In this document: positions 44,010 through 54,662 of the stretch, piece after piece
How the letters are laid out: every line of letters begins with the position of its first letter
How positions within the stretch are numbered: the stretch's first letter is position 1
Assembly (NCBI RefSeq): GCF_012650175.1
Contig: NZ_JAAILI010000050.1
Location: 39,782-103,781 of the forward strand
Reading direction: 5' to 3'
Source of the DNA: Sphingomonas sp. S2M10
GTDB taxonomy: Bacteria > Pseudomonadota > Alphaproteobacteria > Sphingomonadales > Sphingomonadaceae
Length of the DNA stretch: 64,000 bases
The notes under the pieces: model-generated
What the model saw: only the letters and a program-made list of their open reading frames with translations
Database searches by the model: none
What the model was told of the DNA's origin: nothing
Position numbers and translations under genes: made by a program

Positions 44010-44909
44010 GTGACCGCAATTCGACAGACGACCCTACCCCTGGCGACGGGGGTTACCCTTAATGTCGCCCTGGCGGGGAATCCCGCCCATCCCCCGATCA
44101 TCCTGCTGCACGGCTTTCCCGAATCGCATCGCACCTGGCGGCATCAGATTCCGGCGCTGGCCGAACGCTATTTCGTCATCGCCCCGGATCAGCGCGGCTA
44201 TGCCGGCTCTTCCAAGCCCGACGGGGTGGAGGCATACGCCGCGGACAAGATTGCCGCAGACCTGTTCGCGCTGGCGGATGCGCTGGACATCGACCGCTTC
44301 ACGCTGGTGGGGCATGACTGGGGCGGCGCGATCGCCTGGATGGCCGCGCTGCGCGAACCCAAGCGCGTCGTCCGGCTGGCCATTCTCAATGCACCGCATC
44401 CGCAGGTCTTCCAGCGCAAGCTGTTCGACGATGCGGGTCAGCGCCGCGCCAGCCAATATATGCGCTTCTTTCGCGAGACCGAGCTTGACCGCGCGCCGGA
44501 CAAGACGGGCCTCGAGCAGTTCCTGCTGTCGCTGTTCGGCGAGCATCTGCAGGTGACGGTGACTCCGGAGGAGAAGGCGATCTACCTCAATCAGTGGAGC
44601 CAGCCGGGTGCGCTGACCGCGATGCTCAACTGGTATCGCGCCACCCAGATCGTGGTGCCGGCCGTCGACGAGGACCCGCCGCGCCCCGGCTGGATCGACG
44701 GGCCCTTCCCGCTCCAGCCCCAGCCGACGCTGGTCATCTGGGGCATGCGCGATCGCGGGCTGCTACCCTGCCTGCTGGACGGGCTGGAAACGCTGATCCC
44801 CGATTACACGCTGGCGCCGATCCGCGACGCAGGCCATTTCGTCCCCTGGGAGCAGCCTGACGAAGTGACCGCCACCCTGCTGGAGTGGCTGGAGAAACGA
44901 CCGGTGTGA
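44010..44909 (+). CDS. Alpha/beta hydrolase (epoxide hydrolase-like)
   Basis: 299 aa from GTG 44010 (GGGAGAG four bases upstream). Motifs: oxyanion-hole region ILLHGFPESHRTWRHQ, nucleophile elbow VGHDWGGAIAW with Asp as nucleophile (as in epoxide hydrolases and dehalogenases), cap domain with two Tyr in the middle, acid in VIWGMRDRGLLP, and catalytic His in DAGHFVPWEQP. The Asp nucleophile argues against a serine esterase. Substrate unknown. Confidence 0.9.
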   Translation: MTAIRQTTLPLATGVTLNVALAGNPAHPPIILLHGFPESHRTWRHQIPALAERYFVIAPDQRGYAGSSKPDGVEAYAADKIAADLFALADALDIDRFTLVGHDWGGAIAWMAALREPKRVVRLAILNAPHPQVFQRKLFDDAGQRRASQYMRFFRETELDRAPDKTGLEQFLLSLFGEHLQVTVTPEEKAIYLNQWSQPGALTAMLNWYRATQIVVPAVDEDPPRPGWIDGPFPLQPQPTLVIWGMRDRGLLPCLLDGLETLIPDYTLAPIRDAGHFVPWEQPDEVTATLLEWLEKRPV

Positions 44910-44913
44910 AAGG

Positions 44914-44934
44914 GCGCCCGGCCAGGCCGGGCGC
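44914..44934. terminator. Perfect hairpin between convergent genes
   Basis: GCGCCCGGCC (44914-44923), A, then GGCCGGGCGC (44925-44934). It is placed five bases after the hydrolase stop and before the end of the convergent TonB receptor gene. There is no T tract, but the position fits bidirectional termination. Confidence 0.6.
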
Positions 44935-44960
44935 AGCGGACAGCGCCGGAGGCCTGCCGA

Positions 44961-47765
44961 TCAGAAGCGGAAGCGCACGCCCGCGCTGTAATAGCGCCCC
45001 TCGTAGCGCGTATCGATCGGATAATATTGCGTTTCGTTGAAGTAGCGATAGTTGCTGAACGGCTGCGCGAGGATGTTGTTGACCTCGGCCGTCAACGTGA
45101 TGTTCTCGATCGGGGTGAACGAACCCGAGAAATCAAGCCGCGAGATCGGCCGCACCATCTGGCCGGTATATTGCTGGTCGTTCGAGTTGCGGCTGTAGAA
45201 ATCGACATAGGAGCTGCGATAATTGTACGACAGACGCAGCGAAACCCGGTCGCGCTCATAGAACCCGCTGAGATTGTACGCCCATTTCGAAAGGCCGGTC
45301 AGCGAAACCATCGGCTGCGCGGCCCCGAGCGCCCTGGGCAGCTGGTTCTTCGCATCGACATAGGTGAGGTTCGCCTGTGCGCCGAAACCGCTCAGCCAGC
45401 CCGGCAGGAAGTCGAAGAAGCTCTGTGCGGATAGCTCGAAGCCCTTGATCTTGCCGGTGCCGGCATTTTCCGGACGGCTGATCTGGATCAGGCCATAGAC
45501 CGGATCGTTGACGTCGCGGGTATAGTTGCTGATGAACCCGTCGAGATCGCGGTAGAAGACCGCGCCGCTCACCGCGCCGTTGCGGCCGAAATAATATTCG
45601 ACGGTCGCATCATAATTCTTCGACGTCAGCGGCTTCAGATCCGGATTGCCGCCCGACCCGAAAAAAGCGTAGCGCGCATTGTTACCGCCCGAGCTGGTAT
45701 CGGTGTTGCGGTTGAGGCTGAACGCGGGGTTGAGCTGCCCGAAACCTGGCCGGGTTCGGGTCATAGTGAAACCCAACCGGGCCTGCAGCCCCTGCGCAAG
45801 CTTGGCGCGCAGGCCAAAGCTCGGCAGCACATCGACATAGTTCTGCCGATTGGTGTCGGTCACCGCCGAGACGCTGCCGTCGAGCGCCGTCACGCGCGAC
45901 GTGCCGACATAGCGTCCGTCGGTGTTGACGATCCGCACGCCGACCGTGCCGTCGATCGGAATGCCCACATCGAGGGCATAGCCGGCCGAGGCATAGGCGG
46001 CATAGCTCGATTCCTTGGCATAGAAGCCCCCATAGGGATCCATCGGGATCGCCTTCGTGCTGAACTGCTGCAGCGCGTCCTTGTAGCCTTGATCGTTCGG
46101 ATTGGCCGCGACGATCCTCTGCAGCGATTCATAGGAGAGCTGGCGCAGCGCATCGGCATTGCTCTGGATCGAGTCGTAGGACGGCATCAGCCAGTTGCGG
46201 AACGGCGGACCGTCGCCGCGGAAACCGTCCTGCACCTGCTCAAGGCTGCCGGTCGGCAGGCTGGTGAACGGAATGCCCAGCGTTGCCGTATAGGCGTAGC
46301 GGCTGCCCTGGCGGCGCTTGGCGTCGCGATCGGTCGCGCGCAGGCCGAACTTGATGTTCGGCAGCCAGTCGATCTCGGTATCCAGCGCGATGTCGCCGCG
46401 CCACTGGATGCCGGCGCCGCTGACATAATATTCGCGCTCGTAATAGCCCCGCCAGGCATAGTTGGCGGGGTTGGTCATGTCGTAGCCGCCGAGATCGAAC
46501 CAGGACGACTTTTCCTTCTCGAAGATCACATTGACCGGCGGAGCCGATACGGTCTGCGAGTCGAGGCTGCGCTCGTTGGCGCCATATTCCGAGAAGGTAT
46601 AGGCAAAGTCGCTGGAGATCACAGCCGGGCCGGTATTCCAGATAAATCCGGCGGCCGCCTGATAGGTGTTGGTGAAGTCGCGGCTGGTCGAGCGGAACAT
46701 TTCCGCCGGATAGCCGCCGGTCTTGCTGACGCTGACCAGCTTGTTCGGCTCGCCGTCGACACGAACGATGTTGGACAGGGTGGGCGGCACTTCCACCCCG
46801 TCGGCATTCCGCGGCGCGGCACGGAGCAGCGAGACGTCGAAGCTCTCGGTCGACCCCTGGTTGCGGAACGCCTGCCACAGCCCGTCGGCATAGATTTCGA
46901 GATTGTGCGCCGGCTTCCACTGGAGCGAGCCGTTCACCGAGGGTCGCTCGCGCAGCCCGCGCGGATAATATAGGCCGACGCTGTACGGCAACCGGAAGTC
47001 CGCCGCTTCGCCGGCGGGCAGCGTCGCCCTGCTGTTCGCCACCGGATCGACGCCGCCATTGGTATAGCGGATCGCGTTGTTGTAGTAGAAGCGATTATAG
47101 GCGACGTTGATCAGCGCGCCCATCTCGCCGATCGGCGTGTTCCAGCGATCGCTGATCAGCAGGTTGCCGTTGGGGTTCGTCTTCTTCGACTGGTCGTTGT
47201 ACGAGGCGCGGATCGCGCCGGCGATCTCCAGCCCCTTGAAATCGAACGGGCGGCGCGAGCGGACGTTGACCAGCCCGGCAAGACCGGGCTCGACCAGATC
47301 GGCGGTTGCGGACTTGTACACCTCGAGCGCGGCCAGCGCGCCGGCCGGGAAGTCCTGCACCTGCACGGTACGGTTCTCGGCGGTGAAGATCTCGCGTCCG
47401 TTGAAGGTGCTGCCGGCATCGGGCAGGCCGCGGATCAACACACCCGATGCCTCATCGGCATAACGGCTGACCTGCACACCCGGCAGGCGCGCAAGGCTCT
47501 CCGCCGCGTTATTGTCTGGCAACTTTCCGATGTCTTCGGCGACGATCGCGTCCAGAATGGAGTCGGAGTTGCGCTTGAACTCACGCGCCGAGGCAAGGCT
47601 CGCGCGGATGCCGGTGACCAGAATCTCTTCCTCGGTCTCAGTGCTTTGCGCACTCGCGGCCTGCGCTGCGTCATCGGGCGGAACGTCGATCTGCGCCCAG
47701 GCTGGCGTGGCACCGGCAAGCGCGATCAGGGCAACGCCCTGCGATAAATGCATTTTGCGAGTCAC
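44961..47765 (-). CDS. TonB-dependent receptor (Caulobacter-type)
   Basis: 934 aa from GTG 47765 (GGAGGACCAA upstream). Signal peptide KMHLSQGVALIALAGATPAW, AQ. The TonB-box region EEEILVTGIRASLASAREFK and plug follow (IVAEDIGKLPDNNAAESLAR, LPGVQVSRYADEASGVLIRG, FPAGALAALEVYKSATADLV). The barrel ends YYSAGVRFRF. This is the large TBDR class common in sphingomonads, often for carbohydrates or plant compounds; no adjacent degradative genes indicate the ligand. The upstream 241-bp gap holds no other gene. Confidence 0.93.
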   Translation of the reverse strand: MTRKMHLSQGVALIALAGATPAWAQIDVPPDDAAQAASAQSTETEEEILVTGIRASLASAREFKRNSDSILDAIVAEDIGKLPDNNAAESLARLPGVQVSRYADEASGVLIRGLPDAGSTFNGREIFTAENRTVQVQDFPAGALAALEVYKSATADLVEPGLAGLVNVRSRRPFDFKGLEIAGAIRASYNDQSKKTNPNGNLLISDRWNTPIGEMGALINVAYNRFYYNNAIRYTNGGVDPVANSRATLPAGEAADFRLPYSVGLYYPRGLRERPSVNGSLQWKPAHNLEIYADGLWQAFRNQGSTESFDVSLLRAAPRNADGVEVPPTLSNIVRVDGEPNKLVSVSKTGGYPAEMFRSTSRDFTNTYQAAAGFIWNTGPAVISSDFAYTFSEYGANERSLDSQTVSAPPVNVIFEKEKSSWFDLGGYDMTNPANYAWRGYYEREYYVSGAGIQWRGDIALDTEIDWLPNIKFGLRATDRDAKRRQGSRYAYTATLGIPFTSLPTGSLEQVQDGFRGDGPPFRNWLMPSYDSIQSNADALRQLSYESLQRIVAANPNDQGYKDALQQFSTKAIPMDPYGGFYAKESSYAAYASAGYALDVGIPIDGTVGVRIVNTDGRYVGTSRVTALDGSVSAVTDTNRQNYVDVLPSFGLRAKLAQGLQARLGFTMTRTRPGFGQLNPAFSLNRNTDTSSGGNNARYAFFGSGGNPDLKPLTSKNYDATVEYYFGRNGAVSGAVFYRDLDGFISNYTRDVNDPVYGLIQISRPENAGTGKIKGFELSAQSFFDFLPGWLSGFGAQANLTYVDAKNQLPRALGAAQPMVSLTGLSKWAYNLSGFYERDRVSLRLSYNYRSSYVDFYSRNSNDQQYTGQMVRPISRLDFSGSFTPIENITLTAEVNNILAQPFSNYRYFNETQYYPIDTRYEGRYYSAGVRFRF

Positions 47766-48006
47766 TTGGTCCTCCCCAATATGACGTCCGCCGGGCCGGG
47801 TTTTTCCCGATCGCCAAAACGGACACAGACTGCCGCGCCCAACGCGGTGTCGATCTTTTAAGTCTGACAAAAAGGTAAGACTGTCAATGATGCGTGGATG
47901 AAATTTGGCCGGCATGGATGAAAGACGGCCAGCCAACCAGTCGTGGCAGCGGCAGCAGCGGCGACGCCGTCGGGCAGTCCGGTGGAAGCGAGGGTCTGCG
48001 GGGCCG

Positions 48007-49089
48007 TCAGGCCGTGCGCATCACATAGGGCGTGGTGGCATAGGGCGGCGCGAGCCCCTCCACCCATGCGCCATGCGCATGGCTGCGGGCGACCAGTTCC
48101 ATCGGCGTGTCGCCCGGCCAGCCGCGCACGCGCACCTCGTGCGCGGCAAGGTCGCGGTTGGGCTCCATCATCACCCAGCCCAGCGGCCGATCGGGCGTGG
48201 CGGCGGAGCCGGCCGCCTCCATCAGGGCGGTGATGCGCGCCTGCGCCTCGGGGCGGAGATATTGCCAGACGACCGAATGTACGAGCACCCGGGTGACGCC
48301 GGACGGCTGCGGCTCGGCGAGACTTGTCCCGAGCCAGTCGGCCGCGTCGCCGCGCGCCAACTGCACGGGCGCCGCACGAAGCATGGCGATGGCCGTTACC
48401 AGCCGCGCCTGCCGCTCCACCGCCTCGGCCCAGACATAGGCCTGGAGCCGATCGGCATCGCGATCGTCGGTCAGATCGAGCGGTGCGATATCGACGCCGC
48501 GCGTGGACACGATCTCCACCGGCGCGGCGGGCGGCGGGCTTCCCCGCCATTCCGGCCGCAGCGTGAGCGGCGACTCGGTCGGGCCCACGGCCACCCCGCC
48601 CAGATCGAATCGATAGCGCCCGATCATCAGGTTCAGCCCCGCGCTCGCGCCGATCTCGAGCAGCTCGAAGCGGGGGCCGTGGCGCTCGGCCAAATGCAGC
48701 AGCCCGGTCATCAGCCCCGCGGAGCGCGCCGCCTCGTTGGTCTGGGGCGGGCCGTAGAGCCACGGCATCAGCGGCAGGTCATAGGCGCACAGCACCGCGT
48801 CCAGCGCCGCGCCCATCCGGCCAAGGTCGGTCTCCTCCCCGGTGAAGATGCGCCGCAGCTCGGGCACGCCGCGGCGGTGCAGCGCGTGCAGCCCGCCGAC
48901 CAGCCGCAGCACCAGCGCATCGGCCACTGGTTCGCCCGGCCAGTCGAGCACGCGCCGGCCGGTCTCGCTCGCGCGGGTGATGCCCTGCCCCAGCGCGATA
49001 CAGATGCGCGCGGTGATCGGCGCCTCCATCGCCGTGCAATATCCGGCCTGGACGGCAAAACTCTTGCGATTTTCGGCTTCGGTCGCCAT
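48007..49089 (-). CDS. DUF2332 domain-containing protein
   Basis: 360 aa from ATG 49089 (AGGGGAAGCGC directly upstream). Family pattern: [90 protein letters not shown]. The GASAGLN segment looks like a methyltransferase SAM loop, and these proteins are distantly Rossmann-like, but no activity is established. Divergent from hisG with 60 bp between starts. Confidence 0.9.
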   Translation of the reverse strand: MATEAENRKSFAVQAGYCTAMEAPITARICIALGQGITRASETGRRVLDWPGEPVADALVLRLVGGLHALHRRGVPELRRIFTGEETDLGRMGAALDAVLCAYDLPLMPWLYGPPQTNEAARSAGLMTGLLHLAERHGPRFELLEIGASAGLNLMIGRYRFDLGGVAVGPTESPLTLRPEWRGSPPPAAPVEIVSTRGVDIAPLDLTDDRDADRLQAYVWAEAVERQARLVTAIAMLRAAPVQLARGDAADWLGTSLAEPQPSGVTRVLVHSVVWQYLRPEAQARITALMEAAGSAATPDRPLGWVMMEPNRDLAAHEVRVRGWPGDTPMELVARSHAHGAWVEGLAPPYATTPYVMRTA

Positions 49090-49149
49090 GCGCTTCCCCT
49101 TTGGCGCGTGTTGCGCCCATGGCGCCCCCCAAGTAAAGCCCCCGAACCC

Positions 49150-49971
49150 ATGACCGAGCCGTTGATCCTTGCCGTGCCGAAAGGCCGGATTCTCGAAGAG
49201 GCGCTGCCCTTGCTGGCGGCGGTCGGCATCGTGCCCGAAGCGGCCTTTTCCGACAAGAACTCGCGCGCGCTGCGTTTCGCCACCAACAATCCCGCGATCG
49301 ACCTGATCCGGGTTCGCGCCTTCGACGTGGCGACCTTCGTCGCGCACGGCGCCGCGCATCTGGGCATCGTCGGATCGGACGTGCTGGCCGAGTTCGACTA
49401 TTCGGAGCTCTACGCGCCGGTCGACCTGGGCATCGGCCATTGCCGTATTTCGGTGGCCGAGCCGGTGGCGCTCGCCGAACAGGACGATCCGCGCGGCTGG
49501 AGCCATGTCCGCGTCGCGACCAAATATCCGCACATCACCCGCGCCCATTTCGAGGCACGCGGGGTGCAGGCCGAGTGCGTCAAGCTCAACGGCGCGATGG
49601 AACTGGCGCCGGTGCTGGGCCTGGCGCCGCGTATCGTCGACCTCGTCTCCTCGGGCCGCACGCTCCAGGAAAACGGACTCGTCGAAGTGGAAGTCATCGC
49701 CGAGGTGACCAGCCGCCTGATCGTCAACCGCGCCGCGTTCAAGACGCGCGCGAGCGACGTCGTGCCGCTGGTGGATGGCTTTCGAAAGGCGATTCAAAGC
49801 CCCTCCCCTTCAGGAGTGTCAGGTGAACCGCGCCCCGCGCGGTTCAGGTCAGCCTGGGAGGCTGACCGACCTGACACTGGGTTGGGGGTGGGGCCTGATC
49901 TGGGAGCGAGTCCGGCGCTGGGGGCGAAATCCCCCACCCCAACCCCTCCCCTGAAGGGGAGGGGCTTATGA
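49150..49971 (+). CDS. hisG: ATP phosphoribosyltransferase catalytic subunit, short form, with repeat-derived tail
   Basis: 273 aa from ATG 49150. Residues 1 to ~216 are a normal short His[44 protein letters not shown]-type loop, [28 protein letters not shown]. First step of histidine synthesis: ATP + PRPP to phosphoribosyl-ATP. The short form needs HisZ, not seen in this window. The last ~57 residues (Pro/Ser/Gly/Arg-rich, ending PPLKGRGL) are encoded by a palindromic repeat at 49798-49966 and are not part of the family. The stop overlaps the hisD start as ATGA. Confidence 0.93.
   Translation: MTEPLILAVPKGRILEEALPLLAAVGIVPEAAFSDKNSRALRFATNNPAIDLIRVRAFDVATFVAHGAAHLGIVGSDVLAEFDYSELYAPVDLGIGHCRISVAEPVALAEQDDPRGWSHVRVATKYPHITRAHFEARGVQAECVKLNGAMELAPVLGLAPRIVDLVSSGRTLQENGLVEVEVIAEVTSRLIVNRAAFKTRASDVVPLVDGFRKAIQSPSPSGVSGEPRPARFRSAWEADRPDTGLGVGPDLGASPALGAKSPTPTPPLKGRGL
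49798..49966. repeat. Nested palindromic repeat inside the 3' end of hisG
   Basis: Outer arms AGCCCCTCCCCTTCAGG (49798-49814) and CCTGAAGGGGAGGGGCT (49950-49966) are perfectly complementary. An inner pair, GTGTCAGGT near 49817 and ACCTGACAC near 49879, encloses further palindromes. A 33-bp stretch at 49932-49964 is the exact reverse complement of 62883-62915. The element is read through as the HisG C-terminal tail and its right end abuts the hisD start codon. Confidence 0.85.
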
Positions 49972-51254
49972 TCCGCCTGAATTCCACCGATGCCGGTTTC
50001 GCCGACGCCTTCACCGCGCTGGTCAACGCGCGCCGCGAGGCCGACGACGATGTCGCGCGCAACGTCACCCACATCATCAAGCGCGTCCGCGACGAAGGCG
50101 ATGTCGCGCTGCGCGACCTCACCCGGCTGTTCGACAAGCATGATCTGGACCGCTCGGGCTGGACGATCGACCGCGCCGACTGCCTCGCCGCCTTTGAGGG
50201 GCTGCCTCCCGAGCTGCGCGACGCGCTGGAACTCGCCGCCGAGCGCATCGCGGTCTATCATTCGAAGCAGCGCCCCGAGGATCGCGACGAAACCGACGCG
50301 CAGGGCATCCGCCTCGGCGCGCGCTGGACCCCGGTCGACGCGGCGGGCGTGTACGTCCCCGGTGGCCGTGCCGCCTATCCCAGCTCCGTGCTGATGAACG
50401 CCATTCCCGCCAAGGCGGCGGGTGTGCGCCGGCTCGTGATGGTCACGCCGACGCCGAATGGCGAGGTCAACCCGCTGGTCCTCGCCGCCGCGCATGTCGC
50501 GGGCGTGGACGAACTGTACCGCGTCGGCGGGGCGCAGGCGGTGGCCGCCCTTGCTTATGGCACCGACACGATCGCGCCGGTCGATGTCGTCACCGGCCCG
50601 GGCAACGCCTGGGTGGCCGAGGCCAAGCGCCAGCTCTACGGCGTGGTCGGCATCGACATGGTCGCGGGTCCGTCCGAGATCGTGGTGGTGGCGGACGGCC
50701 AGAACGATCCCGAATGGATCGCCGCCGACCTGCTCAGCCAAGCCGAACACGACCCCACCAGCCAGTCGATCCTGTTCACCGACGACGCTGCCTTTGCCGA
50801 CAGGGTCGCCGCGGCGGTCGACGCGCAGATCGCTACCCTGTCGACCGGCGCCACCGCGCGCACCAGCTGGGACGCCAACGGCGCGATCATCCTGGTGCCC
50901 GACCTGCCCACCGCGATGCCGCTGGTCGATCGCTTGGCGCCCGAGCATCTCGAACTCGCCTGCGACGATGCCGAGGCGCTGTTCGACATGGTCCGCCACG
51001 CGGGCTCGGTGTTCCTCGGCCGCTATACGCCCGAAGCCGTCGGCGATTATGTCGCCGGCCCCAACCACGTGCTGCCCACCGGGCGGCGCGCGCGCTTCGC
51101 ATCGGGCCTGTCCGTGCTCGATTTCATGAAGCGCACCTCGTTCCTGAGCCTGGATCCGTCCGGGCTCGCCGCGATCGGCCCCGCCGCGGTCGCGCTCGCA
51201 GACGCCGAAGGCCTGCCCGCGCACGCAAGGTCGGTCGCGATCCGTTTGAAGTGA
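49968..51254 (+). CDS. hisD: Histidinol dehydrogenase
   Basis: 428 aa, full length. Motifs: [56 protein letters not shown], zinc/substrate residues in [13 protein letters not shown], and [20 protein letters not shown]. Performs the last two oxidations of histidine synthesis, L-histidinol to L-histidine, with NAD+ and zinc. Start ATG 49968 overlaps the hisG stop. Confidence 0.96.
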   Translation: MIRLNSTDAGFADAFTALVNARREADDDVARNVTHIIKRVRDEGDVALRDLTRLFDKHDLDRSGWTIDRADCLAAFEGLPPELRDALELAAERIAVYHSKQRPEDRDETDAQGIRLGARWTPVDAAGVYVPGGRAAYPSSVLMNAIPAKAAGVRRLVMVTPTPNGEVNPLVLAAAHVAGVDELYRVGGAQAVAALAYGTDTIAPVDVVTGPGNAWVAEAKRQLYGVVGIDMVAGPSEIVVVADGQNDPEWIAADLLSQAEHDPTSQSILFTDDAAFADRVAAAVDAQIATLSTGATARTSWDANGAIILVPDLPTAMPLVDRLAPEHLELACDDAEALFDMVRHAGSVFLGRYTPEAVGDYVAGPNHVLPTGRRARFASGLSVLDFMKRTSFLSLDPSGLAAIGPAAVALADAEGLPAHARSVAIRLK

Positions 51255-51266
51255 TAGAGTAAGAAC

Positions 51267-51728
51267 ATGGCCAGTCCGCAAGCAAAGTCCCGTTCCAAGG
51301 CTCGCGCCGCCGCGCGCCTCGGCGCCGTTCAGGCGCTCTACCAGCGCGAGATGGAGGGCACCTCGATCCCCGCGCTGCTGCACGAATTCCACCAGCACCG
51401 GCTCGGCGCGATCATCGAGGACGTCGAATATGCCGAGGCGGACATCGCCTTTTTCGACGACATCGTCAGCGGGGCCGATGCCCGCCGCGAGGAGATCGAC
51501 GGCATCATCGCGGGCAAGCTGACCACCGGCTGGTCGCTGGAGCGGCTCGACAAGCCGATGCGCCAGATCCTGCGCGCCGGCACCTATGAGTTGCTCGCCC
51601 GCGCCGACGTGCCGACCGCGGCGGTGATCAGCGAATATCTCGACGTGACCGACGCCTTCTACGATCGCCGCGAAAAGGGGTTCGTGAACGGCATCCTCGA
51701 CGCGATCGCCAAGGAAGCACGCGCCTGA
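51267..51728 (+). CDS. nusB: Transcription antitermination factor NusB
   Basis: 153 aa, all-helical NusB: ARAAARLGAVQALYQREMEG, LERLDKPMRQILRAGTYELL, and the hallmark C-terminal VISEYLDVTDAFYDRREKGF VNGILD-type helix. Binds boxA with NusE during rRNA antitermination. Starts 12 bp after hisD and 28 bp before thiL. Confidence 0.96.
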   Translation: MASPQAKSRSKARAAARLGAVQALYQREMEGTSIPALLHEFHQHRLGAIIEDVEYAEADIAFFDDIVSGADARREEIDGIIAGKLTTGWSLERLDKPMRQILRAGTYELLARADVPTAAVISEYLDVTDAFYDRREKGFVNGILDAIAKEARA

Positions 51729-51756
51729 TGCGCGCCCCTGCCCCGTGCCGGGCGGG

Positions 51757-52659
51757 ATGAACGAAGCCGCGTTCCTCGCCTATCTGCGCCACCTGCCGCT
51801 CCATGCCGGCGCGCGGGGCCTGCGCGACGATACCGCCGTGCTCGGCGATCTCGTCGTCACGCACGACGTGCTGGTGGAAGGCATCCACTACCTGCCGGAC
51901 GACCCGGCGGAGGACGTCGCCTGGAAGCTGCTCGCGGTGAACCTGTCCGACCTCGCCGCCAAGGGCGCGGTGCCGGAAGGGGTGCTGCTCGGCTATCCGC
52001 TCGCGGGCGACGACGCATGGGACGGCGCGTTTCTGGCGGGCCTGGAGGCGGCGCTGACGGCGTTCGCCTGCCCGCTGATCGGCGGCGATACGGTGACGGC
52101 GCCGGCGGGCGCCCCGCGCACGCTGTCGCTCACCGCACTCGGCCGCTCCGCCCACGCCCCCGCCCGGAGCGGCGCGCAGCCGGGCGACCTGCTCTACGTG
52201 ACCGGCACCATCGGCGACGGTGGCGCGGGGCTGGCAGTGGCGCTGGCAGGCGAAGGCCCGGCAACGCTGCTCGCCCGCTATCGTCGACCGACCCCGCGAC
52301 TGGAAGAGGGGCAGGCGCTCGCCTCGGGCGTGCATGCGATGATGGACGTGTCCGACGGGCTGCTGATCGACGCAGCGCGGATGGCCGATGCCAGCGGGCT
52401 GGCGGTGACGATCGATCTCGCCGCCGTGCCGCTTTCGGCGGATTATCGAGCGGTGCGCGGAGGCGATCGCGAGGCGCGCCTCGCCGCCGCGACCGCGGGC
52501 GACGATTACGAGCTGCTGTTCGCCGCGCCGTCGGGGTTGCCGCTGCCGCTGGCAGCGACCTGCCTCGGCGCGTTCAGCGCGGGCACAGGCCTGACGCTCC
52601 ACGATGCCGGCACGGCGCTGGCGCTCCCCAGCCGGCTGGGCTTCGAACACGGCGCCTAG
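51757..52659 (+). CDS. thiL: Thiamine-monophosphate kinase
   Basis: 300 aa from ATG 51757 (GTG 51745 also in frame). AIR-synthase-like fold: [10 protein letters not shown] (Mg site), [66 protein letters not shown] near 205, and [14 protein letters not shown]. Phosphorylates thiamine monophosphate to the pyrophosphate. The nusB-thiL order is common. The stop shares a CTAG with the stop of convergent ruvB. Confidence 0.95.
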   Translation: MNEAAFLAYLRHLPLHAGARGLRDDTAVLGDLVVTHDVLVEGIHYLPDDPAEDVAWKLLAVNLSDLAAKGAVPEGVLLGYPLAGDDAWDGAFLAGLEAALTAFACPLIGGDTVTAPAGAPRTLSLTALGRSAHAPARSGAQPGDLLYVTGTIGDGGAGLAVALAGEGPATLLARYRRPTPRLEEGQALASGVHAMMDVSDGLLIDAARMADASGLAVTIDLAAVPLSADYRAVRGGDREARLAAATAGDDYELLFAAPSGLPLPLAATCLGAFSAGTGLTLHDAGTALALPSRLGFEHGA

Positions 52660-53678
52660 TCGAACAGCCCGTCCTGCGATCCGGCGGGCGGGTTGAGCCC
52701 GAGATGCTTCCAGCCCGGCCCGTTCAGGCACCGCCCGCGGGCGGTGCGGGCAATCAGGCCGAGCTGGATCAGATAGGGCTCGATCACTTCCTCGACGGTG
52801 TCGCGCGGTTCGCTGAGGCCGGCGGCGAGCGTCTCCACTCCCACCGGACCGCCGCGATAGACGTCGGCGATCATCATCAGATAGCGCCGGTCCATCGCAT
52901 CGAGGCCCAGCCCGTCGACCTCCAGCCGATTGAGCGCGGCATCGGCGACCTTGGCATGGACCACCGCCTCGCCGAACACGTTGGCGAAGTCGCGCACACG
53001 GCGCAGCAGCCGCCCGGCGATGCGCGGCGTGCCCCGCGAGCGGCGGGCGACTTCGCGCGCGCCATCGGCGGCGATCTGCAGGCCCAGCAGCCCGGCGGCA
53101 CGCGTCACCACCCGTTCCAGCTCGTCCACCGTGTAGAATTGCAGCCGCACCGGAATGCCGAAACGGTCGCGCAGCGGCGTGGTCAGCAGCCCCTGCCGTG
53201 TCGTCGCGCCGACCAGCGTGAAGCGCGGCAGCTCGATCCGCACGCTGCGCGCAGACGGCCCCTCGCCGATCATCAGATCGAGCGCGCGGTCCTCCATTGC
53301 CGGGTAGAGCACCTCTTCCACCGCCGGATTGAGCCGGTGGATCTCGTCGATGAACAGCACGTCGCCGTCCTCGAGATTGGTGAGCAGCGCGGCCAGATCG
53401 CCCGACTTGACGATCACCGGCCCCGACGTCGAGCGGAACCCCACCCCCATCTCGCGCGCGATGATCTGGGCGAGCGTGGTCTTGCCCAGCCCCGGTGGCC
53501 CGAAGAACAGCACATGGTCCAGCGCGTCGCCACGCGCCCTGGCGGCATCAATGAACACGCGGAGATTCTCGCGCGCCGCCTTCTGCCCGACAAACTCGTC
53601 GAGCGACTTGGGGCGGAGCGCGGCATCAACGTCTTCGGCGCGTCGGCCTGCGGTGAGGAGGCGATCAGGTTCGGTCAT
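52656..53678 (-). CDS. ruvB: Holliday junction branch-migration ATPase RuvB
   Basis: 340 aa. AAA+ motor: Walker [10 protein letters not shown] at 60-68, Walker B IDEIH at 110-114, sensor [10 protein letters not shown], arginine-finger region [10 protein letters not shown]-terminal winged helix ending [14 protein letters not shown]. Drives branch migration with RuvA. Its ATG overlaps the stop of an upstream 84-aa gene as ATGA. ruvA is 2 kb away, beyond an oppositely oriented gene. Confidence 0.97.
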   Translation of the reverse strand: MTEPDRLLTAGRRAEDVDAALRPKSLDEFVGQKAARENLRVFIDAARARGDALDHVLFFGPPGLGKTTLAQIIAREMGVGFRSTSGPVIVKSGDLAALLTNLEDGDVLFIDEIHRLNPAVEEVLYPAMEDRALDLMIGEGPSARSVRIELPRFTLVGATTRQGLLTTPLRDRFGIPVRLQFYTVDELERVVTRAAGLLGLQIAADGAREVARRSRGTPRIAGRLLRRVRDFANVFGEAVVHAKVADAALNRLEVDGLGLDAMDRRYLMMIADVYRGGPVGVETLAAGLSEPRDTVEEVIEPYLIQLGLIARTARGRCLNGPGWKHLGLNPPAGSQDGLFD

Positions 53679-53929
53679 GCGGTCCAGATGGTTTGATAGC
53701 CCGTAGGGCCGAGTTGGTCGATCACGTCGAACCGCGCGCGGAGATAGGCAAGTACCGGCTCCGGCACCGCGCCCGGCCGCATCACGGCGACACGATGGTG
53801 CGTGTCGAGATACGCGCGGGCGATCACGTCGTCGCCGAAATCATAGACGAGATAATGATAGTCCTGCTCGATCTGCCCGTCTGCATCGGTGATCCGGTCG
53901 CGCAGATGAAGGATGACGGGTTCGGTCAC
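53675..53929 (-). CDS. Small hypothetical protein upstream of ruvB
   Basis: 84 aa from GTG 53929, which overlaps the previous gene's stop as GTGA, and ending in an ATGA overlap with ruvB. Sequence [51 protein letters not shown] do not recognise a family. The tight coupling on both sides supports a real gene; whether it relates to recombination is unknown. Confidence 0.7.
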   Translation of the reverse strand: MTEPVILHLRDRITDADGQIEQDYHYLVYDFGDDVIARAYLDTHHRVAVMRPGAVPEPVLAYLRARFDVIDQLGPTGYQTIWTA

Positions 53930-54588
53930 CGGGCTTCGTCCCACCCGCGCAGCCAGGCGAGAAAGGGGTCGGTGTTGGTCTCGTCGCCCATGTCCGACAC
54001 CCTGCCCAGCAGGTCCGACGCCCGCCGCGGCACCGCTACCGCAAACCTTGCGGTCACCCACTCCCGCAGGGCAGCGCTGCGATCCCAGGGCGCATCCTCC
54101 AGATACTCGTTCTCGGCATCGATCTCCGCCGGCGTCCGGTCGAACTGGTCCGGCCAGCACAGCTCCTCATAGCCGATCGCGAGCAGCCGCAGGAAATCGA
54201 TCGGGTCCGAGGCGAGAACGCCCAGCATCGTCGATCCCGATCCCGATCCGAGATGGACGATATGCGGCGCGCCGGCGTCGTCGCGCCACAGCGCGGCATA
54301 GGAACCGTCGCCGCCGGTGCGGAAAAAGGTCGCCAGCCGATCGCGCTCCGCCTTTGGGGCATGCGGCAGCCATGCCTCGGCAAAGCCGGGATCCACGGGC
54401 GTAGTGTACATGCAGCCCGCCTCGCTGCGCGTATCGATCCGGGCATAGCTGCCGCCCGAGCGAAACGCCCGCACGAGCCCGTTCGACGCCTGCCATGCGA
54501 AGAAGTCCGCCAGGGGAGCGGGCACCGCAAGGCCGGACGGGAAGGATTCGGCCATGCGCTGGACGAAATCGGTATGGGGTGGGTTCAT
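53926..54588 (-). CDS. Hypothetical protein, SUKH/SMI1-like features
   Basis: 220 aa from ATG 54588. It has features loosely like SMI1/KNR4 (SUKH) proteins: PLADFFAWQASNGLVRAFRS, GGDGSYAALWRDDAGAPHIV, HLGSGSGSTMLGVLASDPID, FLRLLAIGYEELCWPDQF. SUKH proteins are often immunity proteins, but no toxin is next to this gene and the assignment is weak. First gene of the three-gene unit ending in ruvB. Confidence 0.6.
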   Translation of the reverse strand: MNPPHTDFVQRMAESFPSGLAVPAPLADFFAWQASNGLVRAFRSGGSYARIDTRSEAGCMYTTPVDPGFAEAWLPHAPKAERDRLATFFRTGGDGSYAALWRDDAGAPHIVHLGSGSGSTMLGVLASDPIDFLRLLAIGYEELCWPDQFDRTPAEIDAENEYLEDAPWDRSAALREWVTARFAVAVPRRASDLLGRVSDMGDETNTDPFLAWLRGWDEAR

Positions 54589-54662
54589 CGCTTCGTCCTC
54601 CGATCATCCCGCACGCGCGCCGGGGGCTGGCCAGCCGCGCGCATCGGGCGCATCAGGATGCC

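Noticed and set aside
49798..49971. HisG C-terminal domain of the long-form enzyme
   Set aside because: The tail is encoded by a palindromic repeat and has no ACT-like (HisG_C) pattern; the core is the short form.
53926..54588. Toxin-immunity pair based on the SUKH-like protein
   Set aside because: No toxin-like gene adjoins it, and its tight coupling is with ruvB.
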